DNA from: Bidens hawaiensis
Taxonomy: Eukaryota; Streptophyta; Magnoliopsida; Asterales; Asteraceae
Length of the DNA stretch: 64,000 nucleotides
Direction: 5' to 3'
Assembly: GCA_021521415.1 (NCBI GenBank)
Contig: JAIQDT010006447.1
Location: forward strand, 43,728-107,727
Each line of letters opens with the position of its first letter. Positions within the stretch are counted from its first letter, which is position 1. The position numbers and the translations under genes were made by a program. The notes beneath the pieces are model-generated. The model ran no database searches. It saw only the letters and a list, made by a program, of their open reading frames with translations, and was not told the origin of the DNA. Below are positions 23,120-34,015 of this stretch, piece after piece.

Positions 23120-24593
23120 TGTTTGGCTTATGGTAGACACACCCGCTTCAACTAGACCTATGACATTTTCGATCGGATGATCTTTCTGAATTTTTGATGG
23201 AATTAACTGTTCAGAGACATCACCGATGTGTTGCAGATTTGACAAGTTCTCGATATCATCAACAAGAGGGTTTTTCCATCCAGATGTTGCCGTGCTGTGA
23301 GAGTATGAGGTGCCGGCGACATATTCATTTGGAATGTCATTGGGAAACAAGGTGCTCCCAAAGATCTGACGAATAGAACTCTCCCCCTCAACATTTGTTG
23401 CATTTTCACTTGTGTTTGGCGAGCATTCTGGTTCTGGAGTTTTGTTGGACTGACTGTCAGTAGCATGTGAAACCACATTCGATTCTGCAGCATCATCATC
23501 AATCAGTGGAGAAATATGAGACGCAGTCTGTGGAGTTTCCTTCGCAACTTCCACCGTGGGATTACATGGAAGTTCGGAGTTGATGACTGGAAATTTATTG
23601 AATGGTTTGAAAAATTCATTATAATCGAATAACCAATCGGAACCAACACGAGCATCAGTCTCATTTTCTTCCAACCAACGAACCTCATAAGACTTTAAAA
23701 TCTGTTTGGTGGACTTGTTGTAAACCCTATAAGATGTATTTCCCGCATACCCGACAAAATAACACTCATCGGCTGCAGCCCCAAACTTTGGAGTGGTTTC
23801 GAGATTTAGCAAAGTACACGGAAAACCAAACGCTCTGAAATGTGCAACCGTGGGTTGATGACCGAAGACAATCTCATAGGGAGTCTTCATCATGGACTTG
23901 TTGATTATTACCCGATTCTGAACATAACATGCTGTGTTAACCGCTTATGCCCAAAAGAACAATGGCAATTTGGAATCACACAGAATTGTTCTTGCAGCTT
24001 CGATAAGAGTTCGGTTTCTTCTTTCAGCCACACCATTTTGTTGAGGAGTTCGAGAGGCGCTGAACTGACGAAGCACCCCATTTTCCGAGAAGAAATGATT
24101 CAAAGTTGCATTCTTGAACTCTGTTCCATTATCACAACGGATTCCTTTCAGTTTCAGGTTCAGTTGATTCTCCATTAACACCACAAACTTCTTGATCAGA
24201 TCTGCAGTACTTATTTGACAAGAAAAATACCCGGGTAAAACGTGAGTAGTCATCAGTAATAACAAGACAATAAGAGCTACGAGACAAACTTAAAACATGA
24301 ACCGGCCCGAACAGGTCCATATGAAGTAGTTGAAAAACAGATGATATGGTATTAATCAATTTTGGCTTGTGAGTTTTTCGATGATGTTTGCCCAAAGCAC
24401 AAGCCACACATTTTTCAACAGTCACAAAATCCTTGATTGGTAAACCATGCACTAAATTGTTTTTAGCAAGACGATGCAAGTTTTTAGTATTAGCATGACC
24501 AAGCCGACGATGCCAAAGCATCGCATTATGTTCCGACACTTTTGAAAATAGGCATGTTATTTCGTCAGGAACATTTTTATTCATGTCGATCAC
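23117..24593 (-). pseudogene. L4 integrase, with frameshift
   Basis: The segment 24132-24593 holds the zinc-binding region (AMLWHRRLGHAN ... CVACALGKHH) and the first catalytic Asp (HMDLFGPV). A frameshift lies near 24205. The segment 23945-24265 holds the second Asp (RCDNGTEFKN) and the Glu (QNGVAERRNRTL). After a TAA at 23945 the same frame continues with MMKTPYEIVFGHQPTV through 23117, the integrase C-terminal part plus a long Ser/Thr/Asn-rich linker to the RT. Confidence 0.9.
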
Positions 24594-24617
24594 ATAAGCA
24601 TTATCTTTTCGTTGTGA

Positions 24618-24970
24618 TCAAACAAGAATCCAATCTTCTGGTATGATTATACCAGGTTTCAGAATTAAGCACTCCTTTTTAGTAAAATGAGTTGAAAAAT
24701 CTTTGTCACAAATTTGTGACACACTCAAAAGACTATGCTTCAATTCTGAAACAAAATTAACGTTTTCAAACTTTAAAACACCGTTACTTACAGTACCCTT
24801 CTGAGTGATCTTTCCCTTTTCTCCTCCCGCAAAAGACACGTATCCACCATTAAATGTTTGAATGTCGTGTAGCTGGGTAATGTCTCCTATCATGTGCCTG
24901 GAACAGCCACTATCAATATACCAAGGTCTGATGATATTCCTCTATAGATGTCCCTGCACAAGACGCAGGA
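24618..24970 (-). pseudogene. L4 protease region
   Basis: The frame contains WYIDSGCSRHMIGD, the copia protease active-site motif with D-S-G intact, followed by FNGGYVSFAGG and HSLLSVSQICD. It is one frame away from gag. A TGA at 24618 separates it from the integrase (CGA to TGA fits). Confidence 0.85.
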
Positions 24971-27955
24971 TTAGTTAGTTTTTGGTACCCAGTCCATATT
25001 CACACTGGGTGACCCTGATTCGTCTATAGTTGTCACAGATTGCCATTTCATATCCTTTTGAACATCAAAAATAGATTTTGTTGAATCTTTTATCAGAGAT
25101 TTAGGCAACCATCTATGTCTGTGTGACTTGGAGTTATATGTACGAATGGTTGTCGTAACTTCCGGTGATTTGGACGTGAGAGGAGACGAATCTGTCTTTT
25201 TCTCCTGTTTGGACTTAGTCTTAGTATTTATATTAGAGTTTGAATTTGAGACATCTTTTCTGACCATTCTTTTGGACCTGTTGGGTTTGGTCTGATGGGG
25301 ACTAAACCTTCCAAATTTGTTTCGATTCCAATCATCGTCAAAGGAACTAGCTGGATAATGCATGAATCCTTGTCTGTACGTATTACGAGGCACATATGGC
25401 ATATTCCTTTGATAAAATCCGTAGTAGGGAATGTACGGACGATGTGGACAGTTTCTGGCAATATGACCAGAAGTGCCACAGTTAAAACATGTTTGACGTT
25501 TTATGAAAAACTCATTCTAGGCAGCTCCTTGTCTAGACTGGTTGTGTGGACCAGTCTGCTTAGATTTGCGAGAATTCATATTCCCCCTTTTTAACTTATC
25601 ACCTTGTTTGTCATTAGAGCATCCCTCCTTAACAAACTTTGGTGCAACATATTTTTCTGATGTTTTTGAAATTTTTGAAGTTTTGGTTTTATTAGGAACC
25701 ACATTATTAGAGTTTAAAATCTCAACCGAATCAACCACACAAGAATCCTTGCTCTTTAAAACAGAGCCCACACAAATAGTCGGAATAACAGAATTCAAAA
25801 CAGGAAGTTCTAAAGAAATATCAGAAACAGCATTATTATCAAAATCAAAACACGGGTCATCATCCTCATCAGTCCATTCCTTCACGATTATCCTTTCTAC
25901 ACATGAAGTAGATACATTAGAATCGTTCATATTTAAAGTAAACGAACCAGCATCAGCAGAGCTGGTTCCATCACCTTTGTCTTGTTTACCATACTTCATA
26001 CCCTTTATCTTTTCTTCCTGTTCTTTGGTGACAGGAGTAGGAACATAATTGTGATTATATGGTGAGGGAACCTGACTATATCCTATGCCCTCACCTTCAT
26101 TTTCTTTCCACCATAATTTATTTTTAATCATTGAATCAACTACTTTACTGGAACCATCGAATTTTTTAAAATCAAGTTCAGCCTTCTCAAACTTGCTAAT
26201 TAGATTCAAGATTTCTAACTTGGAGGCTTCCAGTTTAGCAGTTAATTCAACGATTTCTTGTTTAGCATCAAGGTGATGACAACTCTTTATACTAAAATCA
26301 GACTTAAGTTTTTTAATGTCCTTGTTAGGAGATTCTATTTTGTCTAGAAAGCCCTTTTCATTTTTCTTAAGTTTAAAATTTTCTGATTTTATTCTTTCCA
26401 TATCTCTACTCAGACTGTCATTATGGAGTTTATACATTTCTATTTTCTCACCACAATTTAAAGAACATGGTTGAAAGCGTACCTCAGTTGAATCCGGAGA
26501 AGTGAACGCCATGTATGCAAACTGGAGTTCCTTGACCTTCTCCTCAGCAGTGTTTTCATCTTCAGAGTCTTCAACAGTTGCGAAATTCGCAGTCTGATTT
26601 CCAATGTTTAGCGCAACCATCTGACCTTCCCAAGAGAACGTTTGAGCAACCATACCCCTTTCACCATTTCCCAAGCTACCTCCAGCTTCACCCCGTGCAC
26701 TTCCAACAGGAACCAATGTTCTTTCCGTATTTCCATCTTTGGCTGGGTTAGTACATTCACGAGCGAAATGACCCGGCTCGTGACAGTTGTAGCACCTTAG
26801 AGTCTCTTTATTAAAACCCACCTTTTGGTTATTAGGCATGTTCCAATTGTTTCTACCCGTCCTTTTGGTAAACTTCTTTGCACGGAAGACGGCCATGGCA
26901 ATTTTCCACGAGATGTCCATTTCCTCAACATCGTCGGGATGAATCTGATCTAGTTCAACAGTGACAACAGGTTGAACCAGGTCTCCGGCCAAAAAGGCAT
27001 GATAACAGTTCATAAATCCCGCCATTAGAGCTATATTCTCTTGAGTCTCCTTTGGTATAGTGGGAATTTAACTGAAGTTCTGACTGGGAGTGGTTTTACC
27101 AGAATCATTTGTAGACTAACTAGATTTGGTGAAAAAGACATGTGCTGGATTGGGTGAATTTGATGATGATGATTGACCGAGGGTGGATGAAAACATCTGG
27201 AAGTTTCCCTGAGGTGGTTGTTGAGTGGGCTTGAACAGTGAGAAGCTATCTTGTTACATGAGGGCACTATTAGATGCAACATTATATCCAGCAGCACTAT
27301 AAGAGCTAGCATGATTTATTGCCCGTTGCTTATCATCCATATCACAGGCTTTAATAGTGGCAATCATTTCAGTCATGCTCATTCTGTTAAGGTCTTTGGT
27401 CTTTTTGATAACTGCAACATTCATGTCCCAATTTTTCGGCAGAGAGTTCACTAACTTGTTAATTTCTAAGGTTTGCAGAAAGATTCCTGCAGTTCTCATT
27501 TCAGTTACTAGAGATATAAACCTTTGAAGTTGAGATTCCAATGTCTTTCCCAAAACATGATTGAACATATTAAACTTTTGTCGCAGCAGGTCATGACGAC
27601 TTCTCTTCATATCCTCATTTCCTTCATAAACTTCTATCAGTGCGGCCCACAACTCCTTAGCTGATTGAAGTTCTCTAAACTGAAGGGCAATCTCTGGTGA
27701 GAGTGCCATAGTTAAAGTAGAAAGAGCTTTCTCATCTTCCTCAACTTTTGCAAAGTCATCGTCATCATATAAAGCAACTGGTTTCACAAGAACCTCGGTT
27801 GAACCATCTCTTTGATAGGTAATCCTTTGAGGTCCCCTCACAATGCTTTTCCAAATTTTTGAATTTTTCATCTTGGCATAGTGTTCGAAACGGAATTTCC
27901 ATTCACTGAATCCCTCATGAGACAATAGACGGGGTATACGAGTAGCAGTGCCCAT
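24971..27955 (-). pseudogene. L4 gag
   Basis: The start is ATG at 27955 (MGTATRIPRLL). Bases 27955-27254 encode the UBN2-like capsid region (FSEWKFRFEHYAK ... LWAALIEVYEG). The same frame continues to 24971 through stops at 27254, 27116, 27068 and 25517. The first zinc knuckle is CYNCHEPGHFAREC (near 26790), the second CFNCGTSGHIARNC (near 25470). Between them lies a long acidic, coiled-coil-rich region. The stops fit CAA/CAG to TAA/TAG changes. Confidence 0.88.
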
Positions 27956-28119
27956 GATGGAATCCAGTTCTTGATGAAGAGATGAGTTGATGGAATTGTT
28001 GCCATTAGTTAATTGTGCCTTTTTAATCTAAGTCCAAATAACAAATTAGGTCCACTTAAAACTCAGTCCAGTTTAATGATCCAAATCCAAAACAAACAAG
28101 CCCAACACATCAGACCAGG

Positions 28120-28379
28120 CCGAGAACGTTGACCAAAACACAGCTGTTGACTAGGCGTTGCCCGAGAACTAGCTGTTGAGCAATACTTGACCGAGAACCA
28201 ATGTAGACCGAGAACAGATTGACCGAAAACACCCCTCTGACCAAGAACTAGTGAATTTGACTAAATCTTGACCGAAAACACGATTTAACCAAGAACTACA
28301 CTGAGCCGAGAACAAGCAATCACCAAGAACAATGATCAGCAGAGTACTACTGTTTTTGAGGAATACTGAGGCCGAAAAC
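28120..28379. promoter_or_regulatory. Array of TTGACCGAGAAC-like motifs in the L4 leader
   Basis: Roughly 11 copies of [GA]-CC-[GA]-A-[GA]-AAC, all in the same orientation on the plus strand and about 20-30 bp apart, for example at 28120, 28162, 28191, 28207, 28220, 28239, 28269, 28288, 28305, 28322 and 28371. Several extend to TTGACC, a W-box core. Confidence 0.65.
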
Positions 28380-28580
28380 AGAAAAAATCTTCAACTGAAT
28401 TGTAACAAATTTCCAAATAAAATGGGATTTGATTTAGTTTCCAAGTCAAATCCAATCTTTATCCAAAAATAGTCCAATCTTCTTCTCCGAACACTGCCTC
28501 GCCGGAAAAATCACCAATACCACCAAACCTTGATATCTTGAATCCATTGATATCACAATAACGAGCCTGAATTCGTCAAA

Positions 28581-28593
28581 GGATCTGATACCA
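28581..28593 (-). promoter_or_regulatory. L4 primer binding site (initiator tRNA-Met)
   Basis: Minus strand TGGTATCAGATCC, two bases inside the 5' LTR. It matches the 3' end of initiator tRNA-Met except at one position. Confidence 0.85.
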
Positions 28594-28595
28594 AT

Positions 28596-28975
28596 TGTAA
28601 GTCTCGAATCTGGATCACTACAATATGATATCAACCAAACAAGTATTGGTGCGGAATACCAACACTCGGTGATTCAAGAACACGAATAGAGAGAATAAAC
28701 TAACACGATGTTGCTTCAAAACACACGTATATTATTGAATACGTCGGGTGCTTAAGCACTTACAATACTTGATCACAATACTAGGAATGAACAACCTTAA
28801 CCCTATACAACATACATCTATATATAGGGAACCAACTAACTAGACGGCCCAAAACAATCAATAAGACCACCGAGAACCAGTAGTAGTTCTCGGCTTACAT
28901 GATAACCCAACACCCAAGCCCAACTAAACTAGGATTAATACAAACTAAGCTCGAACCACAAAACTAGGCCCAACA
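28596..28975 (-). repeat. L4 5' LTR (380 bp)
   Basis: It pairs with 16139-16518. TATA box CTATATATAG is at 28818-28827. The inverted pair CCGAGAAC (28870-28877) and GTTCTCGG (28886-28893) is perfect in this copy. Confidence 0.95.
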
Positions 28976-29346
28976 GTATTTTATGTGATCATTTCTATGC
29001 AATTATACATTTCACCACTCTTGTAGTATTATATACTCATTTAAAACATTCATAATCAAGATCAAATATTTATGTACATGTCCCATGCAATTTACTAGAA
29101 TTATTATTTAACTACAACTACTACTTTTATTATTTATAATTATTATTATTAATTTTATTATTATCATCATCTTTTCATATGTTACTTAACTAATAAAAAC
29201 TAATGAATGTTTTAATTCAATAAAATTTATTAAAATAGTTAAACCTTTTGAATACCCTATTAAACAATTTTTAATTTGTGTTTTAATTATATTAAATATG
29301 ATTAATTTTCATAATTTCCTTAAGACATAACAACTCTATATTTTCA

Positions 29347-29370
29347 ATATAAAAGGAGGACAAATCCTCC
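29347..29370 (+). promoter_or_regulatory. L3 TATA box followed by a hairpin
   Basis: TATAAAAG at 29348-29355 is followed directly by GGAGGA (29355-29360), loop CAAA and TCCTCC (29365-29370), a perfect 6-bp stem close to the expected transcription start. Confidence 0.5.
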
Positions 29371-31435
29371 ATTATTTTCACACCTCAATCCATTCTTTTC
29401 TTAAGTTTAAGAGCACTAACAAGTAAGTTGTTACCATTTCAAGCATTTTATAGCTTTCGTTTTGATTTTATCTTGAATGTTCATACTTGTTCATAAGTTG
29501 TTCTTCATGATCATGTTACTTTTATCATAAAAATATTATATCTTGGTTTTAAGAGTCATTATGATCATAGATATCCAAGATGAACACTTTGATTTTTCTA
29601 AATCTTGGATCAAGCCTAGTTATTTTGCAAGAACAAACATGAATATATATTTATCTACATCTTATGATTCGTTGATCATCATAACTTATAAACTTTCTTT
29701 TAAATAAGATTATTTATAAAAATTTCTTTTATTTAAAATATTTTACAATAGATATAACATACTTCATATCTTTGAATTAATAATTGAGTAAATTAATTAT
29801 TGTTTATTTTATTTTAACATAACTAGTATTTATATTTTCTTTAAGAGAATTCATGCAAAACATTTAAGTTAATTAACTAATTATGTTACTTGGAAACATA
29901 TGTTTAATCATAAATTGTTATTAATATTATTATTTAATCTTATATTAATAAGTCATATTTATTTGTCTACAAATCATTCTTCAATTAATAAACATCAAAT
30001 GATTTATATAAACTTTATTCATTTTTGTTAAACTCATTAAAAATCCCCAAGTCCCCATTTACCATAAGTTAATTAACTTTATAATTTCGGTAGCTAGTCC
30101 TTGATTTTTGTAGCTTCGTTATTATTTATAGTTTTGTGAGATCCAATTGCTTCGTTTGTTAACTCGATTTTGGTTATTATTTCAAGTTGTCTCCAATATC
30201 ATAGGTGAGTTTCTCACACCCCTTTTTACCTTTTTACTATTTTGGGGGTAGCATATATATCCTATCAAAATTCAATTTCGTTTATTTATTATTTACAAAC
30301 TACATTTCGCATCATGGACTTGTGTGTTTACTTGTTACTTGCTCAAATATTACGTGCATGGATTTCTTCGATAAGTATGATCATACCCCCCCCCCTTGCA
30401 CTCAGGATCATTGTTTCTAGTGGAAAAGGGACTCCGATCTGAGTACGTTGGTGCACAATCCCAATTGGAAAAGACCTTCATTTATTCTTTACACTCACGG
30501 ACCATTGTTTCTAGTGTAAAGAACCCTTATGTGTTTTTCACAAGTTTTCATGGAATTGTATGGTTTTTATGTAGTATTTAAACTGTGTGAACTCAACAAC
30601 TATTCAATTAGTTGACTTTATTTTATATATATGCTACAGGTACTTTCATTAGAGGATGAAATGAAGAGGATACTAGAAGTTAGGATATCTAGATAATAAA
30701 CAAGAAGATGTTTATTTTGTTCTTTCTCCCTTGTGTTTGTTCATTTGAAATAACTTGTGTACTTGATGCTTTGGAATGAATTAATGATAATATTGTCACT
30801 TAATAGTGTCACATGTGTTTTGGGCAATCTGTACGTCACACTCAGGCGTTTCCGCTTTAGCCGGGGTGTTACACTAACACTTGTCCACTAAGTAACGTGT
30901 AATAGCCCAGTAGGCAAGCCTTGTATACAAAACCCCACAATACCAGTAGTAACCATCTCGTAAGTCTACAGAGACTTATCACTGTAATGTATTTAAAATA
31001 CTTTAAAAGTATATTTAAAAACATTTTGACCATCTGCCATGAGTTTTATAGGTTTTGAAATCATCACGACAGTGTTGGAAAAACAGTTGTCTCAAGCAAA
31101 TGTGAGTGGTACAAAAACTCGAATGTCTCACCTTGCAAGTTTACAAAGCACCTAGGATAAACACAATGTAGTATACCTAGATTAGTATAAAACCAATAAT
31201 CATAACGATTGTGAGTAGAAACTTTACACGATGGCACAATGTCATACCTTAACAGGCAGAGCTTTTGGATTCGCATATGTTTCTTTCGATCGGATAGGAT
31301 ATCGTTACGATAACTCGGGTATTATACTATACTCTTTTATATATGTGTGTATGGAATTCTGAGAGAGAATCAGAATTTTGGTGCAAAGAATGAATGTCCC
31401 GTTTGCTTCCTATTTATAGCTGATTTTGGACCCAA

Positions 31436-31585
31436 TCGCGATACGCGATGGCCACAAACAAAAGGCGTCGCGTATCGCGAAGAATCTTGTAGCTTCGCCT
31501 AGTCAGCCCTAGGCATACTATGTGGCATGCAACGTGTCTCGTCTGGGTAGCGTCCACATCGCGATACGCGATTTCGCGTATCGCT
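31436..31585 (-). promoter_or_regulatory. CpG-rich inverted iterons in the L2 LTR U3
   Basis: TCGCGATACGCGA occurs at 31436-31448 and 31559-31571. Its inverse TCGCGTATCGCGA occurs at 31468-31480 and, shortened, at 31574-31585. That gives two inverted pairs about 95-245 bp upstream of the TATA box. The matching block of the other LTR is at 9226-9400 and is partly decayed at CpG sites. Position suggests an enhancer, but the binding factor is unknown. Confidence 0.55.
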
Positions 31586-32035
31586 ACGCCGCAATGTTTC
31601 TGGATAACTTACACGTCATCGCGCCATCAAAGTGAGCCATCAAAGCGCCACATTGCGCCCATCGCACTTCGCCCGAGCCCGTGCGCGTGCGCGTTCGGGT
31701 GCTTCGCACCCTTTGCTAGGACCACTGGGTGTTGATTTGTCTTATAAGAACATTAACATATGAATTTTCTTTCTTATAAAGAACTCACTAGTTTTATAAT
31801 CTAGCGGTGTGGGACAAGGACTTGCACTCCTATTTATACCATGGTGGAATGCTCTCCTTTTCCTTCCTCCACCAATGTGGGATGGATTTTTCTCTCCTTT
31901 CATTTCCTTACTTTTTCCTTAAATTTATTTTGTGGTTTGTTATAATATTGTATGGCTAATCGGCGTCTGTCACCACTCGAACGTCTTAATTAAGACTTCC
32001 GCTGCTAAGTTAAGTTTCCGGGGTGTGACACCACC

Positions 32036-32525
32036 AATTTCCTTGACCACGTGCTAGCTCACTAATTGATGAACCTTTTGACAATGCAATTGACCCATTC
32101 CCTTCTCTCATACATTTCGGCTATAAATATCATCCTAAAACCAACGTTAAGAGATTTCGATTCATGCGCAAATATTCTCTAATACTTAGCTCTCTTATAT
32201 ATTATATATTACAGTTACTCATTTTGATTCTCACGACGGATGATGGTTATGAGGAAACCCCCTTCTCCTTCTCGTCACGAGCTTATGGTGTTTTGTTTTG
32301 CAGGTTACTCCGCTCACATCAACCGGATTATATATTACCCTAGTTGGGAAGAGTAACTTTAACCTAAGTATCTAGGCCAAGGATTGAATTAGTGTTTTTT
32401 CGTAAATCTTAGTAACAAGGAGATTCAAAAACAAGAAAAAAAAACATAAACATCACATTTCATACTTATTTATAATTTTTAATTACCATTTATTTAATTT
32501 ACAAATAAAATTGTTTTTATAACAA
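32036..32525. other. Intergenic DNA right of the nest, no gene seen
   Basis: No supported coding region or terminal structure. Confidence 0.5.
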
Positions 32526-33980
32526 CTAGGGTTTTCCCCCACGCGCTGCGGCGAGGACGCGTATGGATCTCGTTGTTACCTATGCTCGATTGTCTGTAAC
32601 CGTAGAAAATATATTTATTTTTTTCACAAACATTTAAAATGCTATTGGGCAAACTCCATGGAACCGAAGCGGTCAAATTTCATAGTAGGAATGGATGCAA
32701 CCATAGCTGGTTCAAGGCCTACAACCCTGTTTCTCTTGATCTCATTATGTCTCCAAATGGTTAGGTTAGAATAAAATCTTAATAACACAAACACAGTTAT
32801 TAATTTCAACGAAGGTAACAATCTGTTATTTCTTAAGAAATCTGCCATCTCTCTGACGAACCTACGCTCATCTCATCATCATCACCTAGTTACCGTGGCC
32901 AAGGAGGCTCAGATATGTTCAAACTATCATCATAGCCAATACACAAAACTTATCATCATCAATATAAATGGCAGCTGTTACCATTGCCATAGACGGCCGA
33001 AGCTGCCGGTAATAGCAGATTATCATCATCGGATCAACGCAAATGGTTCAAAGAAAAATAATCTGAGAACATAAAGCACCACACGTTTCGCCCCGCCACA
33101 GATAGTCGGAGCCTCCGTCAACACGCTTATAATGGTTGTAACTCATGCATAAAAAGTGGGATCAATAAATGTTTGTGAGTGGCCATGAACTTAACAATCA
33201 ATACAGATTACTGATTACGAAAACGAATTCATGTTCACAGAAAATAGATTACTGATTACGAAATCCATCACTTCTCCGATGAACCTTGGCTCATCATAGC
33301 CAACATACAAACTTAAAAAACTTATAATCATCAACATACACACATGGCAGCCGCCACCATAGATGGTGAAAGCCGCCGGCAACGGCTGAGCAACACCCAT
33401 TCAGATTCTTATCATCAACGGGTCATAGACCCAATATAGTCTCAGATCCACCGCCGCTAACAATCATCAACGGTGGCTATGGAGTCACCGGAGAAGGAGT
33501 GCAAAGAAAACAACAGGTGCCGCACATTCCTCCGCTGCCACAGACAGCCAGAGCCTCCGGCAACGATGGGGCAACTCCTGTCTCTTTGTTTCCCTCTCTA
33601 AAGCCCACCCTTCGTCCCTCTTTCTCTCTCTAGATAAATAACCATAGATCCGGCGTCGTCAATAATATAGACGAGAACCATGGAGTCGCCAAAGAGAAGG
33701 CACGACTACCGGGAACTAAAGATAGAGAGAGATGAGAGATATGGGTTTAAGAGAGAGAGTTAAGAAGGGAGCTTTTAATTTAGAGAGAGAAAACATTGAA
33801 GTTGACAAAACGCAGGTGAGAGTGTGAGACTCATGAGATTGAGAGGCACTGGAGACAAGTAAGAAACACGTGTTAAAAACGTGTCAACATTTTAGTGCAA
33901 ATACAACTTGTACCAAACGCATAAAAAGTGATAGCGGTAGAACAGTAGCATTTTGTGAGAGGAGAGCAACTTCCAAATTA

Positions 33981-34012
<32 letters not shown>

Positions 34013-34015
34013 TGA
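32526..34015 (-). mobile_element. Possible Helitron-like element (3' end only seen)
   Basis: On the minus strand the stretch ends in GGGGGAAAACCCTAG followed by T (CTAG at 32526-32529). It is preceded by a GC-rich, weakly self-complementary segment (CGCCGCAGCGCG), the layout of a plant Helitron 3' end. No clear TC 5' end was found; a TA run at about 33981-34010 is the likely other side. Inside are two related GC-rich segments (about 32980-33120 and 33350-33570). Confidence 0.3.

Larger units (their letters stand above)
27956..28595 (-). other. L4 untranslated leader
   Basis: The leader lies between the primer site and the gag ATG. It contains about 11 copies of the GACCGAGAAC-like motif (28120-28379), listed separately. 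Confidence 0.75.
16139..28975 (-). mobile_element. L4: Ty1/copia retrotransposon with an extra gene after pol, inserted in L3
   Basis: This 12.8-kb element is flanked by GTATT (16134-16138 and 28976-28980) and has two 380-bp LTRs. The order on the minus strand is gag, protease, integrase, reverse transcriptase, RNase H (copia order), then a 2.4-kb spacer and an extra gene before the 3' LTR. Great length, a gene downstream of pol and the GGGGGAGAT polypurine tract fit the Sirevirus side of copia, although the LTRs are short for that group. The LTRs differ at 15 of 380 positions by hand count (about 3.9%). It is the youngest insertion of the stack but carries about a dozen stops and at least three frameshifts. 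Confidence 0.93.
16016..30873 (+). mobile_element. L3: solo LTR of about 2.0 kb, inserted in the L2 5' LTR
   Basis: It begins TGTAACATTCG at 16016, ends CCGGGGTGTTACA at 30873 and is flanked by CTAAC (16011-16015 and 30874-30878). The LTR itself is 16016-16138 plus 28981-30873; the middle is L4. A plus-strand TATA box with downstream leader and the shared LTR landmarks (ggtgagtttctcac near 30204, caggtactttc near 30638) support LTR identity. No internal element parts accompany it, hence a solo LTR. Confidence 0.75.
8163..31944 (-). mobile_element. L2: Ty3/gypsy chromodomain retrotransposon, inserted in L1
   Basis: The element is flanked by the direct repeat ATATT (8158-8162 and 31945-31949). 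Its domain order on the minus strand is gag, protease, reverse transcriptase, RNase H, integrase, chromodomain: Ty3/gypsy order, and a chromovirus by the C-terminal chromodomain (Tekay-like by my recollection). Without the nested L3/L4 it is about 8.9 kb. Both LTRs, the primer site and the polypurine tract are present. Many stops and frameshifts and several lost catalytic residues show it is dead. Over the first 480 or so bases the LTRs differ at about 22 positions by hand count (about 4.6%). Confidence 0.9.
15530..31944 (-). repeat. L2 5' LTR, split by L3/L4
   Basis: The LTR parts are 15530-16015 and 30879-31944; the gap is the L3 insertion with its CTAAC duplication. Joined, they align with the 3' LTR at 8163-9777 apart from small deletions (for example, a stretch present near 8920-8940 is absent near 31143). 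The TATA box is the reverse complement of CTTTTATA at 31334-31341. U3 holds a CpG-rich block at 31430-31700. Confidence 0.88.
4504..32030 (+). mobile_element. L1: solo LTR of about 3.7 kb, the outermost level of the nest
   Basis: It begins TGTGATAACC at 4504, ends GGGGTGTGACA at 32030 and is flanked by the direct repeat CCACC (4499-4503 and 32031-32035). The LTR itself is 4504-8162 plus 31950-32030; everything between is the later insertion L2. No primer site, polypurine tract or coding domain belongs to it, so a solo LTR left by LTR-LTR recombination is the simplest reading. It shares internal landmarks with L0 and L3: a 'ggtgagtttctca' then 'tttttgggg' segment near 7357-7420, and the end block. 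A non-autonomous element of unusual type is the alternative. Confidence 0.6.

Noticed and set aside
28120..28379. Motif array as a CRISPR-like repeat array
   Set aside because: The repeats are about 10 bases and degenerate, and this is a plant nuclear retrotransposon leader.
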